Shown one piece after another: positions 21,043 through 33,526 of a DNA stretch of 64,000 nt. The notes beneath the pieces were generated by a model. It saw nothing but the letters and a program-made list of their open reading frames with translations, made no database searches and had not been told where the DNA came from. This DNA comes from Whalleya microplaca (Eukaryota > Ascomycota > Sordariomycetes > Xylariales > Xylariaceae). The translations under genes were made by a program, and so were the position numbers. Position 1 is the first letter of the stretch. The number at the start of each line of letters is the position of its first letter. The stretch covers positions 496,001 to 560,000 of the forward strand of contig MU385714.1 in NCBI GenBank assembly GCA_022497155.1, written 5' to 3'.

Positions 21043-24000
21043 CTAGGCCCTTTTCTGCCTGCTCTGGTGCTGCTTGTACTCTGCGTGTACAACATCTAAA
21101 AATCCTTGCTCATCCTTAATAGGGACCCAGGAAGTGAGAGCCTTCATCGCGTTCTCGAAGTCGGAATCGAGAAGGGTATCCCGGAGCGTATCAATGATGG
21201 CAAGGCTAGTTGCGTGAAGAATTTCAAGTCCCTTAGACGAGGGCTCATCTACAGTGCCATTGTCCATGGTGACTGTAGGATCGGTAGGCTCCGGTGAGGA
21301 GCCAAGCAATAGGAAAACATCCCATACACGTAGTTGCACGGGGAAGGGCATCGAGAGGTTGAAGAGAGTCAGGTACCATCTGGTCGCATAAGCGGTTGGG
21401 TCGATGCACAATTCAGTCTATCAAAGGTCAGCTTTCGGAATGATCATGGATCGCAATACTGATTAGCAACTTACAAGCTTCTCGCCGACATCTTTGCTGC
21501 CCAACCAATGTCGTTCGAAGTCTTTCAAGGTACCCATCAGCTCGACAAAGCCATTCTGATAAATTTGATTGAGCCCGCGATATTTCCATAGTCTGACGAG
21601 CATTACGAAGCACGTCTCTTCATCATAATAGCTAAGGAAGGTTGCGGCCAACGGAGCCATGCCTTGGACGTATCCCGTGTCGGGGAAATAGAGGGATAAC
21701 GCATGCAAAACTCGAAATAGGAGTCGCTGGCCGCCCCGGTATCTGGTTCGAAACATAATGTGTTGGTTGATAGTCCTGGGGACATCCAGATCGATCTGAC
21801 TGTCGTCTGGCGATGCCTCCTCGATGAGCCGGTGGAAATCAGCCTTTATCTCATCGTCGGTAATGAAGGGTTCCTTGCTCGCCTTGGCGCTAGAATTGAG
21901 AAACGAGTACCAAGCCGCCGAGCGCCAACGATCCGGGATGCCCTTCCACGCCCGCTTTATCAATTTTGGGTGCTTCAAGTCGAATTCAAAAACAGTCCCT
22001 GCTCCGTCGTCTTGCCCCGGTTTCACCACCTTGGCCATCTTTTGCCATTTTTCCGAGCGCGAAATCTCCTTTAGCTTCAATTCGGTTGCTATCTTCTCAG
22101 CCGACTCATCTTCAGAGATGTGCGTCAGTCCTGGTTGCAATGCAAGGAGGTCGCCCGCCTCGTCTACCAATTTTCTATCTCTATTGTACGGTAACAAGTT
22201 GGTGGCTTGACGGATAGCCGAGCGAGTGGAACGGCGTGATGCTGTAGACAGATCCGACGCCTGCGTATTCAATGAACGGGCCGACACCTTCCTACTGGGG
22301 CCACGTTTCGACAATGGCAACGAGCGCGTCTGGGTATCTTTGCGGACAAGGACATTCCTATTTTTGTGCGGCGAGAACCGGACAGACGTGGATTCGTCAG
22401 GTGTGGTCGGTCGTGAGTCCGACCGATCTTGAGGCATTATGAAACCATAACGATCGACGTCGTGCCCATCGACTCCCTCCCAATCCTCGATGCCCCCAGC
22501 CAATTCATATCCGCGGCGCAGGCCCTTATCTTGTAGCGGAAAAGTAGAAGCCGAGGTTAGAGTAGGGCGTCCAGGTTGGCCGTCTGGGCTGCAAGAGATG
22601 GCATGGTCAGTACGGATAGGTATACCGAGATTGGATAGTCAAGGAAACCATACGCGTCGTTCTCATCCTCAGCTGACGGGACTTCCCCAGAGGGCTTGAG
22701 GCGCTCATCAAGCGATGCTCGCCTCCCGCCCTGCTCCCATTTGAGACCTTCCCCAGATTCATAGAGCGATCTCACCTTTTGAGACTCCTTCTCCGTCTCC
22801 GTGGATATTAAGCGAATGCTGGGCGGAAAGCGGCGCGGCGTGGTGGGTGCACTGGCAGCAGATTCAATTTTGTTGGCATCGTGGCGGGTCTGAGGGCGAC
22901 TGCTGGGTGTGTCTTCCGGAGCGACGACGTGTGCGACGTCCCCCTCGTCTTGGTGGGACTGCGAAGGGAGAGATTGCGTAGGGGGCGCATCGCTCGGGAG
23001 CTTTGGCACTAGGGGAAAAGCGCGCGTCTCCTTGGCCTTTTCGACGTCGATGTCGTTGCCAATGCCGCTGTCCTGGTCGGCCATGACGGCGGTGTTCTTG
23101 GGTCTGCGCGGCGGACGCTTGCCGCCAAAAATAATGCTGCCACGCTTGGAAAAGGACAGCTGGGTCATAAAGTCATCTTCCAAGAGGCTGTCGGTGGGGA
23201 TGGTGGTCGAAATGATGGGAGATGCATCGGGAGCGATTGACGGCGATAATCTCCCGGTAGGCGACTTAGGCGATTTAGGCGCGCCAGTGCTGCCAGTGCG
23301 GCCAGGGTTCTCAGGGGCTGTGGCAGTTGTGGAGACCCGCGACTCAGCGCGGGGTGCCACACTTCTTAGGCTCATGCTTTCGCCCAGTCCCTGTGACTTG
23401 TCTGTTTTGTTATCTGACTTATCTGACTTGTCTGACTTGTCACCCTGTGACCGCGACTGCGACTGCGACTGCGACTGCGACTGCGAGTGCGAGTGCTGTG
23501 ACTTCCTGCGCAATCGCTTGAGTGACGTCTTGGAGAAATTCGATCGCAGGCTGAATGTGCGTGCAAACTTGCTGGCAAAATTGGAAGGAGGAGTGGTGGG
23601 CGATGCTGGTGAAACCGTGTTGCCGTCGGAAAATGTTGGCGAGCTCAATGGAATGCTGACGCTGCTGTTGGACTCGCTTACCCGCCCCTCTTCCTCGTGG
23701 TGCGTCGAATAGAGCGATGGAGACAACGAGCGAGTTTTCAGCTGCAGAGGCCGAATGGCAGGGAATGCGTCAATCCTCTCGTAGGCAAACGGGTCCTCGT
23801 TGTCCGTGTCGCTGTCCCTGGAGGATGCTGCGCATGAGCGTGAGTAGGTTGTCGAGGGCGTGTGTCCAGAATCCCGTTTCTTAAGCTCTTCGTTTGTCGG
23901 TGGCGTGGTGATGGTCCGTAGTGCCGGGTGCTGCTCAGTCGGAGGAGCAGGACGAGGAGGGGGAATCACAATGGGGCCCACAGCCGCATTTAACGAAGAG

Positions 24001-24215
24001 GGACGACGCGGCGACCGCAGAGGCGACCGCGGTGGCGGAATGGGAATAGGGGGCTCAGCCTGGACGGTCTGGTCGTATCGCAAGGCAACCAATTTGGAGT
24101 CGTCTCTGAAGGGAACAAGATTTGTTGGTCTGCTCTTGTGCCGCACGCTCGCATGTTTGCGAAGAGGTTCCGGCGCCGGCATATATACTGGCATCCCGGG
24201 GTTTACTGCGTACAT
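21043..24215 (-). CDS. TBC-domain Rab GTPase-activating protein
   Basis: Three exons, 24215-22654, 22588-21475 and 21417-21043, give 1016 residues. The first intron uses GTATGG / TACTGACC / TTGCAG, and only the donor at 22653 keeps frame. The start is the first ATG in frame (MYAVNPGMP). Residues 1-520 are low-complexity Pro/Ser-rich, with SQ and SDK-type repeats encoded by GACTGC-like triplets near 23450-23485. The TBC domain spans about residues 735-960. It shows GIPDRWRSAAW, the arginine finger in IDLDVPRT (Arg about 792) and the glutamine finger in GYVQGMAPLA (Gln about 829). Both catalytic residues are present, so it should be an active dual-finger GAP that stimulates GTP hydrolysis on a Rab in membrane traffic. 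The Rab partner is not readable. The C-terminus LCIDPTAYATRWYL through VWDVFLLLG is the usual TBC end. Confidence 0.9.
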
Positions 24216-27200
24216 GATGATGTCGGGTAGTCGTCGGATAGCCTGGAATCTTTGCAAATGAAAACACCCCTGGAGTCCAGTCCGCCGTGCCTAGTCTGGT
24301 AACTAAGGAACGCAGCGAAGCTTCTTTTGTTGGCGTAGAAGTAGTCAATGACGGAAGGGGGTCGTCCTTATCATCGAGATTCGGTAATTGTGATTGCAAT
24401 TGCAATTCGTTTTTTCCTCAAGGTATGTGCTCATGTGCTCAGATACTCAGATACTCAGATACTCAGATACCCTCCAATGGCCGAATAGGAGACCGGCCCA
24501 GGCGATTCCCCTTGAACCCCTGGCTATTTATAGCGGCTGCCGTTCTATCGTCAGCAAACCTGTTGTAAGCCTGTTGCCTGCAGACATCCGACGTTCGTAA
24601 CAGGACCCCAACTGCCTGAGGCGACCCGCGGAACGAAGGTCACGAAATAGAGTTTGGACATGGAAGGGGGGTGGGTGGTTGAGGCTTATGACTCGCTTCA
24701 TGGAATGCTTGTAAACTCAAAAAAGGCTGACTGACCTGATGGGGGAACTGGGAACTGCCAGGAAGCTCCAGTCCTTCCGAGATCTTTTTACACACAACCT
24801 AGAATCACCTGTTGTCTGTCTGCATGGACGTCTGATACTAACAACTTTATTTTCGAAAAGTGTGGCAACTACTGCGTACTGCGTATCTACTTCAATATTT
24901 TTTTTTTGGGCAATGGTTTTGGCAATTGCTTTCTCTTATTAATATGCATGTCTTGGGACAATATAGGTAGTTCGTGAGCCAGGACCCATTTGGCCAACGT
25001 GTACTAGTGTGCGGTGTCCATACAACATAGGCCACATTGGTGCAGCCGTCTAATAAGTACGCAGTAGGTAGCAGACGGAAGGCGTCAATAGAAGCGATGC
25101 ACATCATCAACTTAACAACAGCCATTTCTCCCAATTGGTGGGGAGGACAAGTGACACAACGGCCCCATTCTTTCGTCTGCAGCTTGGTATTGGCTGAGCC
25201 ACGGCACTTGTACATACTGTAGCTCAACCCAAGACAAGACCGCCTGTGACCAGGGCCCTTACCAGGCCTACATGTATGTATGTACCCATCCATAGGCATC
25301 AGCTCAATACGCTGGAACTGGAACTGGAAATGGAACTGGAAAGATAGAGTGTCACGTATCATTCCTATTTGGACTCGGCCTCACGTAGACTTATAGACAC
25401 CTGGAAAAGGAAGGCTGGCATGTGCAGTGCCCATCCAAATCATTTTCCAGACTTGCAGCTTGCTACGAAAGACAGAGAGATGCGTGAGAACGCCATGTAT
25501 GACCAAGTCGTCTCACTGCCTAAGTACAAACCTAACCTTGTGTCAACTGACCCGACAGGTTGAATCAACGTACGTAATTATCAATTATAATGGGAACTGG
25601 AAATTGCCATGCGTTCAACATTAAATGTTTGCTTCGATCTGAAGTTCTGGAATCCGTGAATCACCCCAACATCTACCCTACCAGCCTGCAGTACTACGGC
25701 CTCACATCCTCCCATCGCGTTACCAGGTAGCGTGGCAACATGCCTCAAGGGTAATGAGGAGGATTATAGTGCTAAGCTTTTCCCGGCTACCCGCAACGTT
25801 TCGTTCTTTAGTCAAAACGTGGCGTCTACTATCGCTCCGTGTGTCAGACACTTGCACGCTTTGCTTCTTCGGATGGACGCAAACTACTATTGCAATAGTC
25901 TACTTTCCCCTTTCGGTAAGTGATACCAGATATGTATCGGAGCGTACTTTGTCAGGTCGGGTGGGTAGCACTGCTAGTAGCTGTCGTTGCTTCGTGCTAT
26001 TGGCGGTTGTAAGACGTCAGATTGAACAGAAAAAAGATCTACCATCGATAGCTAAGTCGGGAGCGGAAGGTAAAATAGAGATAAAAAAGAATGAACTGGA
26101 AAGGCTAGCAAACATGACACCGATTTCACGATATACCGCCTGCGTGCCTCCACCACCTGCCACCCTTCTATCATCCCTATACTAGTAGCCCGGCTCGCAA
26201 CGTGATCAAAGGGAGCAAATAGTCGGTTTGGCACCGCTTGGTGGGGTAACAGGCGGGAACCCACGCGTTGCGTCACTACACGATTCGCTCTCATCACTAG
26301 TGGAAGAATTGATCAGAACACTGGAAAACCCATCCATACTCCATACCTACCTACCTTACCTACCCTACTGCTCATTTAATACCGCGGGTGCGTCGTTCCG
26401 GGATCAAACTAAATTTGCTGCAGCAATCTGACGTGGTCATTTTATCCAGCCCATCCCATCTGGATCCGACGACCGCTACAGGCATTTTATTAGATGAAAA
26501 GATGGCAAGGAGGAATAGCGCGGGGTGACGCCTGACACCTCCGGACTTTTACACGCTGTTGGACCCGACTTTTGACTTGACCTGACTGTTACACTGACGC
26601 AATGGAAGGGAAAAGAACAAACCATGGGGTTTCTAAATTTGGACGAGTCGAACTTTCACATTCCAGAGCTTAGTGCTATGTAACACATACACAGTAGTTG
26701 GCCATCGGCGATAGCCTCGAATTGGGTATCGTTGAGAGACTCCACGTTGAAAGTTTGCGTCGCCAAGCACACAGCTGAATGAAAATTGGATGAATGGATA
26801 ACCCAGACACCGCCAGATGCGACAGTTGGCAGTTCGCTTGCTATGCCTGCATTATCCCCAACCACATCAAAATCACCAAAAAAGAATCACACGTGATAGA
26901 GGAGAGTATTGGTGAACAGCCTGCCATGTATGTAGTCACGACCTTTCCAATTGTACGAGATGAATTGGGAATTAAGATTGAATACAATGAGAAAGGTTGG
27001 AAAAAAGTCTTTTTTTGATTCCCCTGTCTGTGTGTAGTCTCCCCCATGTCGATTTCTTCCAGTAGTCGTTCTCATCGTGTTGAGCTGTCTGTAGTAAGAT
27101 GCAGTAGCGGTAATTTCCTACATGTCTTACTGGCCTTGTCTCTCGTTCATGCCAACGCCGCTCCCGAATATCTATGTTCGAGCCCAGTTCCCCCTGCGCC

Positions 27201-27384
27201 ACGCGTTCGTCCCTTGCAGCTTGCATGACATTACCATGTCGACAAGCTTCTGATTATGCCAACATCGCGGGCTCTGACCGTCTCTGCGCGGTGTGATAGG
27301 TAGGCGTCATGCAAGCTGAGTTGGCCTGAGATATGGTTGGCCGTCGGGTTGCTGGCCACCGACCGCACAAACGACCTTTGCGCC
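24216..27384. other. Long intergenic region between TBC and ankyrin-DIL genes
   Basis: About 3.2 kb. The first few hundred bases are the TBC promoter/5' UTR and contain an 8-bp microsatellite. The rest shows only short random-looking frames. No RNA gene was recognised. Confidence 0.4.
24438..24469. repeat. Microsatellite (CTCAGATA)x4
   Basis: Four perfect tandem copies of an 8-bp unit in the upstream region of the TBC gene. Confidence 0.9.
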
Positions 27385-30036
27385 TTAAACTTCCTCATCC
27401 TCCCAATCCTTCTCACCAAACATCGGTCGGCTTGAGCTGCCGCTTACTTCTAACTTATCAAGAAACTCGGGGGGGACCGTGGGGATGTATTTTCTCTCCC
27501 GCTCCCGATTCACTCCGCCAAATCCAGCACCATAGGATACAAGCATGTCGGTGACAGACGGGAGGGTGAATGGTAGCATCACCGAGGGATCAAAATTGAT
27601 CCCCTCTGGCACGTCGTCGTCGTCTTGGTCCGGCTTTGGCGTGCCCTGCAAACTACCTGGCGTTTCAGCACCGTAGCCGTTGAATGTACTCTTGATGGGC
27701 GTCGTTGGTACGCTATGTGGCATCGGAGATACAGTCCTCCTACGGTCTCTCCGTATTGCCGCCTCTTTTTGGATAGCATCCAGATACTTCAGGGCGCTCT
27801 TGGGCAACCCTTTTTCACCAACCTCCGGTCGATAATTCTTAGCAGCGTATATCAATTGCTGTGGGCTGAGTCGCTTCAATTGTTGAAGTGTCCCAATTAA
27901 TGCTTCTAGATCATCTGGATCTAGAGAAGAGAAACACTGTAACCACTGTAGAAGCTGAACCACCGGAGCTAGATGACGGCGTGCTGCCTCCATCGTAGTT
28001 TCGCCAGTCGCTATCGTCTCGCCATGCTCGTAGTGCTCGGGTTTGCGATTGTTACTCCTTGCCCAGTCCTCCAAGACCGAGACATTCATTCTGATCTGCA
28101 TCGCCTTGGTTCTTGCGAGGTATTTCCGATTATTCATGATCCGATTGAAGAGCTCTGCGCCCAACCAATAGAGAAGCTGTGATATTATTTGTGACGCAAT
28201 AACTGAGTGGATATCGTAAAGATCGAGCACGAATAAGGTGGACGACAGCAGAGAGGTCACATTGCGAGGAGCAGGCTTAGCGCGCTGTTTTGGCGAAGGA
28301 GGCCGGAATCGCTTCTCGAGGGGTTCTTGTTTCACCTCCTTCTTCCGCTTGAAAATCTTCCACTCGTGTTGGAAAGTGACATCCTCAAGTCCGGGAATGG
28401 TCTCGTGGTCTAGCATCGCAGGATCAAGTACTTTATCTAATCGTCTCTCCGCGTCTCTGACGATGAGAATGAAAATCTCGTTGATGAGCTCGGCAAGTTG
28501 TGCTTGGAACTCGGTCGTGGCCTCAACTAGACCGGCATCCTTTTTCAAATAGTGTAATAGGAGTGTGGCGTTTGACATCCAGAACGCAAGGATAGTCATG
28601 TCCCACTGATGGGCTTCGACCACCACATTGATTTTGTCCTGGGCGGTAACAAGTAATTTGGCCAACAGCTCGTGGCTCGCATGGTAGTGCGCATATCTTG
28701 CGCTCAAAAAGATCATATTCGCTGGCACTGGCTTCTGAGACGGTGACCGCGCAGGTTGCATGTGTGTAATAACAATATCGAGTATCCTGTCCAATTCGCT
28801 CTCTTGAAACACGAACATTTGGTCATGCAAACATCGACTCCAGTCGAATTCTTGTAGCTCCTCCTCAAACTCGTCCATGGGCTTTTCGGGATTAGCAACA
28901 TGATGACGGGACTCTCTCATATCGGATCAACTTACCTCTGGCTGGTCATCGATACCCATGTTACCCAAGTCGACCTCGAGGTCTCGGGCACTGTCCATCA
29001 TCATGCGACGACGTATTTCGTTCTCGGCCATCTCTTCCTCGAACCTATCTTGGGAGAAGCCCGGATTATAGAAATCATCGGTCACTCCGGCATTCCCTAT
29101 GCTATAGCCATTGTCGTGTAGATAGTAAGACATCTCGCTGTCGGGGGGTACAAAATCGAAAGCTGTTCTTCCTGACGATGTTTTTGCCTCTGGAGATGCA
29201 CCGTTGTCCAACAGTATCTTAGCGATGCCTTTATGCCTGTTCGTCATTGCCCACATTAATGCGCTCCAGTGATTTCGGTCCTGCTTATCCACATCGACAC
29301 CGGCATCCACAAGAGCTTGTACCACGCTCTCGTGTCCCTGTGTAGTATTAGCGACTTATGCATGTGTATAACCCGACCCCCTATCCCTTTAAGCACTTAC
29401 AAAGCAACTGGCATATACCAAAGACGGCGTTCCATCCTCGTCAGGTGCGTTGATGTCCACGAACTCTTTCGCTTTGCCGTCGAGAATGCTCTTGACGTGT
29501 TGAAGGTCGCCATTGCTCGCAGCCATTATCAAGGCTTTCTGCAACATTGTCCTCTTATCCTCGTCTGAGAGTTTCTCATCTCCTGCGATGGCATCTTCGT
29601 CCTCAAAGGCTTCCCCTCCATGGTGTTGTGCCTGCGCCGCAAGCATCTCCATCAGCCGCGTGTCACTATCCGGCATCCCCCGCGTCAAGTCCTCGTCGTA
29701 ATTCGGATCGTCTAGAGTCAGGTTGCTGAAGTGTAGAGGTTTCGCCAGCATCGGGGTAGTCAGGAATTGCGATTGGCCTGATCAAAAAGGGTGAATTATT
29801 TAGCTTCCAAGCAATTCATGAGCCCTCAAGAGAGGGACAGGAGGGACAGGAGGGACACGGGACACGAGGCAGTATAACATACCTTGCCATCCATCATACA
29901 TCTCCGTCTCGGTGACCAGTTCAGTCGGCACCGCCCTACGGTCGTCGAGGGATTTGGGGAGGTCGGCTGGGAGAGCTCGAGGCTTCTGAGGCTGCTCCCC
30001 GCCGAACCCCCCGCCATCAGAGTCGCCGAGATCCAT
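27385..30036 (-). CDS. Ankyrin-repeat and DIL-domain protein
   Basis: Four exons, 30036-29883, 29777-29401, 29337-28936 and 28881-27385, give 809 residues in phase. Residues about 110-240 carry ankyrin repeats: ALIMAASNGDLQHVKSIL, DINAPDEDGTPSLVYAS, and DKQDRNHWSALMWAMTNRHK followed by GIAKILLDNGASPEAK. From about residue 315 the sequence matches the globular DIL (dilute) fold of class V myosin tails: QMFVFQESELDRILDIVI, the MIFLSARYAHYH block, ILAFWMSNATLLLHYLK and SQIISQLLYWLGAELFNRIM. No motor domain is present. Such stand-alone ankyrin-DIL proteins occur across fungi. A cargo-adaptor or cortical trafficking role is inferred from the DIL fold. The C-terminal 130 residues are Pro/Asp-rich and end KDWEDEEV. 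Confidence 0.87.
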
Positions 30037-30543
30037 GGCTAGACAGGGGACGGCATAGGGGTTATTCTTTTTTCGCTCAGGGACTTGTCGAGGCTGTTAA
30101 ATAAGGGAGCATGCTTCCTGGGAGTTCCTGGGAGGTTTCGAGGCTGATTAGTGGGGTCGAATTCTACTGCGTACGAAAGCGAACCTTGTATTGGGCTCGA
30201 AACTTATTCGATGTTCGTCATTGTTGGAAGAAACGTCCAAACCGGTTGATACATGAGGTAGCCACATTGATACCTTGTAAAGGGTTGGTCCGTGCGCCCT
30301 CTTACGTAGTATGGAATCCAATCAAAAAGCAAAGACTGCCAATTTAATAGTACCAACTACTAGGTATAGATGATTACTTACGACGACTTTCCCCCCTACA
30401 TGTATTTTCATAATGAGTGCATTCATTAAGTCTAAGGCAGAATTCAAGTATATTTCTGGTAGTTAATTACGATCTTATGTTATAAGATCGGAGGTACTTA
30501 GAAGACAACACCTAGGTACTTAGGTAAGCCTTCATCAGTTACC
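30037..30543. other. Intergenic between allantoicase 3' end and ankyrin-DIL 5' end
   Basis: About 0.5 kb with no coding signal. It carries the promoter of the minus-strand gene starting at 30036. Confidence 0.5.
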
Positions 30544-31742
30544 TTATGCATTTAGGGGCTGTCTCTTGGCGAGCACCCGAAGCCGCTTCACGCCCCCATC
30601 AGGAATAATGGTGAGCTTCACATGAGTGAAAACATCGTCCTTGACTACGCAAGCAAAGGCATGCTCCTGGTCAGGACCACATTTGCTAGGCTCTAGGACT
30701 TCGGTCCATCCTTCGGCATCAGCTCCTGGTTCACCGTCGCCTTTCCAGTTGATAGCGTCGAGTTTCGCTTTCTGCGGAAAGTTTCCCCTGAAGAATGCGG
30801 TGTCTACCACGAAGCTCTGAATAAGAGCGGGAGCACCCAAGCGGATGATGGTCCAATCGACGTGACCCTTGGTTCTAGACCGTGCCGTCTCCCAACCATC
30901 TCCCATATCCTTTCCACGGCCCGGTAAGATGAGATTGTCCTTGGTGCCAAAATGCTGGTCACTGCATGAAACCGCGACTCCACCATTTTGCGCGGCAGCT
31001 AAGTCGAAGATAGCTTCCGTGTCTTCTGGAAAGACGGGAACGGCGTGACCGAAAAGTCGAAATCTGGCAATGCCTCCGTCGGGATACATGTTCAGCCTCA
31101 CGTGCGTGTACTGCTTTGAGGTAGGGTTGTCCAGCTTCCACCCAAATCTCTGCGACGGGCCACATTCCTGGATGCCTAAAATGGCTTCCCACTTTCCCTT
31201 TCCTCCTTTCCAAGAGAGAACCTCGTCGTCATTGGAAGCGAAGCAGCCCTCAACGGAGATAGCAGGAGCATGGTTGCCGGAGAAGAAAGCCGTGTCGATC
31301 TCGATTCCCTCCACAATTCCAGATGCAACACCAAGCCGGATGACTACCCAGTCGAAAGGCTCCGGATTGTGTCTTCTCGTTTCCCATCCATCGTACCAAG
31401 CACCCGTGTAGACCATCTTGCCAGGTTGCCGAATGGGAGCCGTAGGGGTGATGAGGTTGATTGCATCTGCAAACCATTGATCCGAGAAGCCTAGGACCTT
31501 GCCTCCAAGCGTTCCAGATATCAAATCTGGTCGAGGTAAGTCAGTCTGAGAATTCTACAGGTCTGCATATCGATCGTGGCTTCGCCATCATAGAAGTTTT
31601 GTCTGTCCTGTATTGGCTTGAGACTCTTCGTGCTGTTCACTCACTCACCAATGCAGCTTGATCGAAAGGTTTTGTCGATGTCATCAGAGGCAATTGCAGT
31701 AGCCTTGACGGCCTCGACCTCATATCCGAAACCCTCGCTCAT
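30544..31742 (-). CDS. Allantoicase (EC 3.5.3.4)
   Basis: Two exons, 31742-31649 and 31526-30544, give 358 residues. The junction completes SSCIDLISGTLGGKVLGF, a conserved block, with donor GTGAGT and acceptor GACCAG. Two allantoicase repeats are visible. The first has GAWYDGWETRRHN, DWVVIRLG and DTAFFSGNHAP. The second has DMGDGWETARSR, HVDWTIIRLGAP and DTAFFRGNFPQ. Each ends in a VRLNMYPDGGIARFRL-type or VKLTIIPDGGVKRLRV-type strand. The enzyme hydrolyses allantoate to ureidoglycolate and urea in purine catabolism, so it lets the fungus use purines as nitrogen. Length equals the family norm (about 340-360). It diverges from the cytochrome b561-like gene at 32596. GATA-factor control is usual for this pathway but was not verified here. 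Confidence 0.95.
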
Positions 31743-32595
31743 TTTCCCGGTGGTCCCTTTGGCTCTCTCTCAAGTTCATGCATATGAATTTTGGCGTGGT
31801 CGAGGAAGAAGTCTTAACAAATTTGGCGCCTCAACAACAATTCATCATAATTGGCCCACCAAATAACTCTATTCATCCCACTTTGGCTCTCCGACTTCGA
31901 AATCTCCCAAGCTAGCGGGGCGCGGGGTCCAGCTCCGGAGCGCGCCCGCACCCGATAAACGGGGAACTACTTAGGTACTTAGCATTCAGCCAATCAATAG
32001 GACGATATTTAACATGTAATAGCCATCTTAGGGTATGCTAAGCTCCTTACACATTCAGCCGTAATCATCGTCTGTCCATGAAGCTTGAATGAACATTGAC
32101 GGCTTCTACAGATATGTCAGGAGCTGAATCCTAGCTGTCACATTGCCGAACTCGTAACCGTCCTATTACAAATGTGATACCGTAAGTGAGCACGTTGTGC
32201 AACTGGCTTGGTCAGTGCCTGCCTATGGGGGCTGGGGGCCTGGGGGTGTGCCCGGGGGCCTCTGCAAGCTTAAGAATCGCGAGGCCCTGATAGGCTAGAG
32301 CTTCCGTCGCAGACAAGCCATACCAGATATCCGTCATCTCCGTCATCGATGGTGAGCTCGATCGCTCGCTCGCTCCCTCGGCTCGCTCAGTCCTCCTCGA
32401 AACATACTTGACCAGTTCGACATCTTAGAAGACGAGCCGTCCCAGATTTCCAGACCTCCAGAGTTTCAGTTCACTATAGCCAGACTTCCAGACGAGCTTA
32501 AAGACGGCCTATCTCCTAATTTATCACCTTTCCCAAGCGACCCCTCGTTAATTTATAGTGTGCCGATCAAAGAAACATCATTAATAATTGCCAAA
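31743..32595. promoter_or_regulatory. Divergent promoter region between allantoicase and cytochrome b561-like gene
   Basis: About 850 bp without coding signal. It contains a four-tract G-rich element (32227-32258) and a CTCG/CTCGCTCG-rich stretch near 32350-32390. Confidence 0.5.
32227..32258 (+). promoter_or_regulatory. Potential G-quadruplex motif
   Basis: Four tracts of five consecutive G with loops of 2, 3 and 7 nt lie within 32 nt, about 340 bp upstream of the b561-like start and 485 bp upstream of the allantoicase start. Confidence 0.6.
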
Positions 32596-33526
32596 ATGGC
32601 CTCGGCCACTGGAATACCCCAACGTACCCCGATTGATCCGGAAGATGGCGGAGAGCAAGACCTCGAGCCTCTTCTAGGCCATCCCGGCGATGTCTCTCAA
32701 AGAGACCAGGCTCCCATAGCCAAAAACCTCATCATTGGTGCGTTATTCTCTTCTCAATTCCAAGTTCACTGCTCTCCAGCTGCTCTCTACAATCTGAGCA
32801 GAGCCGTATTACCCCCACCCTCTATCTATTGAACAATCCCACCGTAGCATCTTGTGTCTTACTGAAGGACTCCCCCTACGTCATTACAATCATTGCTCCT
32901 CAACCATGGTAAAGCTCATACAATCATCAGGCACCGGCGTCATCGCCGAAGCTGCGGCCCTGCTCCTCGTGGCCTCGGTCTGGGCCCCGGTGTTCATGAA
33001 CCCGCTGATGCTATTTTCGGTACACCCCCTGGCGCAATCAGCGGGGTTACTTGTCCTCGTCCAGTCGATTCTCGTCCTACAGCCGACGCACACGGGCGCA
33101 CAGAAGCAGGTCGGCGCCAAAGTCCACGCCGGCCTCAACTTCCTGGCCTTCTCGCTCTTCCTCGTCGGCGTCGTCAGCATCGAGGTCAACAAGTTCAAGA
33201 GCAACGGCCCCCACTTCCACTCCGTGCACGGCTACCTGGGCGTCATCGCCTCCATCTGGATCCTCGTCCAGTACTTCGTCGGCTTCACGATGTACGGACT
33301 GCCGCAGTTGTACGGCGGCGAGGCCAACGCCAAGAAGATCTGGAAGTACCACCGCGTCAGCGGCTACGTCCTCCTCTTGTTCTTCCTCGCTACGGTCATC
33401 AGTGCCACGCAGACGGATTACAACTTGAACGTGCTGGGGCTCAAGCTGTGGGCCATCACCCTGATATCGGTGCTGCTCGTCATCGGAGTTTACCCGCGGA
33501 TCAAGAAGCATAAGCTTGGATTGTAA
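32596..33526 (+). CDS. Cytochrome b561-domain membrane protein
   Basis: Two exons, 32596-32737 and 32931-33526, give 245 residues. Donor GTGCGT and acceptor TCATCAG keep phase and join LIIG to TGVIAEAAALLLVASVW. The N-terminal 45 residues are hydrophilic and acidic, then five or six hydrophobic helices follow. Four spaced histidines stand where b561 heme ligands are expected: FSVHPLAQSAG, AKVHAGLNFLAF, SVHGYLGVIAS and KYHRVSGYVLL. The protein is likely a di-heme transmembrane electron carrier (ascorbate- or ferric-reductase-like) in a vacuolar or plasma membrane. Electron donor and acceptor are unknown. GC content and GC3 in exon 2 are clearly higher than in neighbours. The 193-nt intron is long for this window and might hide another small exon. 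Confidence 0.82.

Noticed and set aside
23440..23490. Short tandem repeat resembling a CRISPR or microsatellite
   Set aside because: It is a coding hexanucleotide repeat giving Ser-Gln runs in the TBC protein, with no spacers.
22909..23712. 267-codon plus-strand open frame
   Set aside because: It lies wholly antisense to the Pro/Ser-rich N-terminal exon of the TBC gene. Its Asp/Leu/Ser runs mirror the SQ repeat codons.
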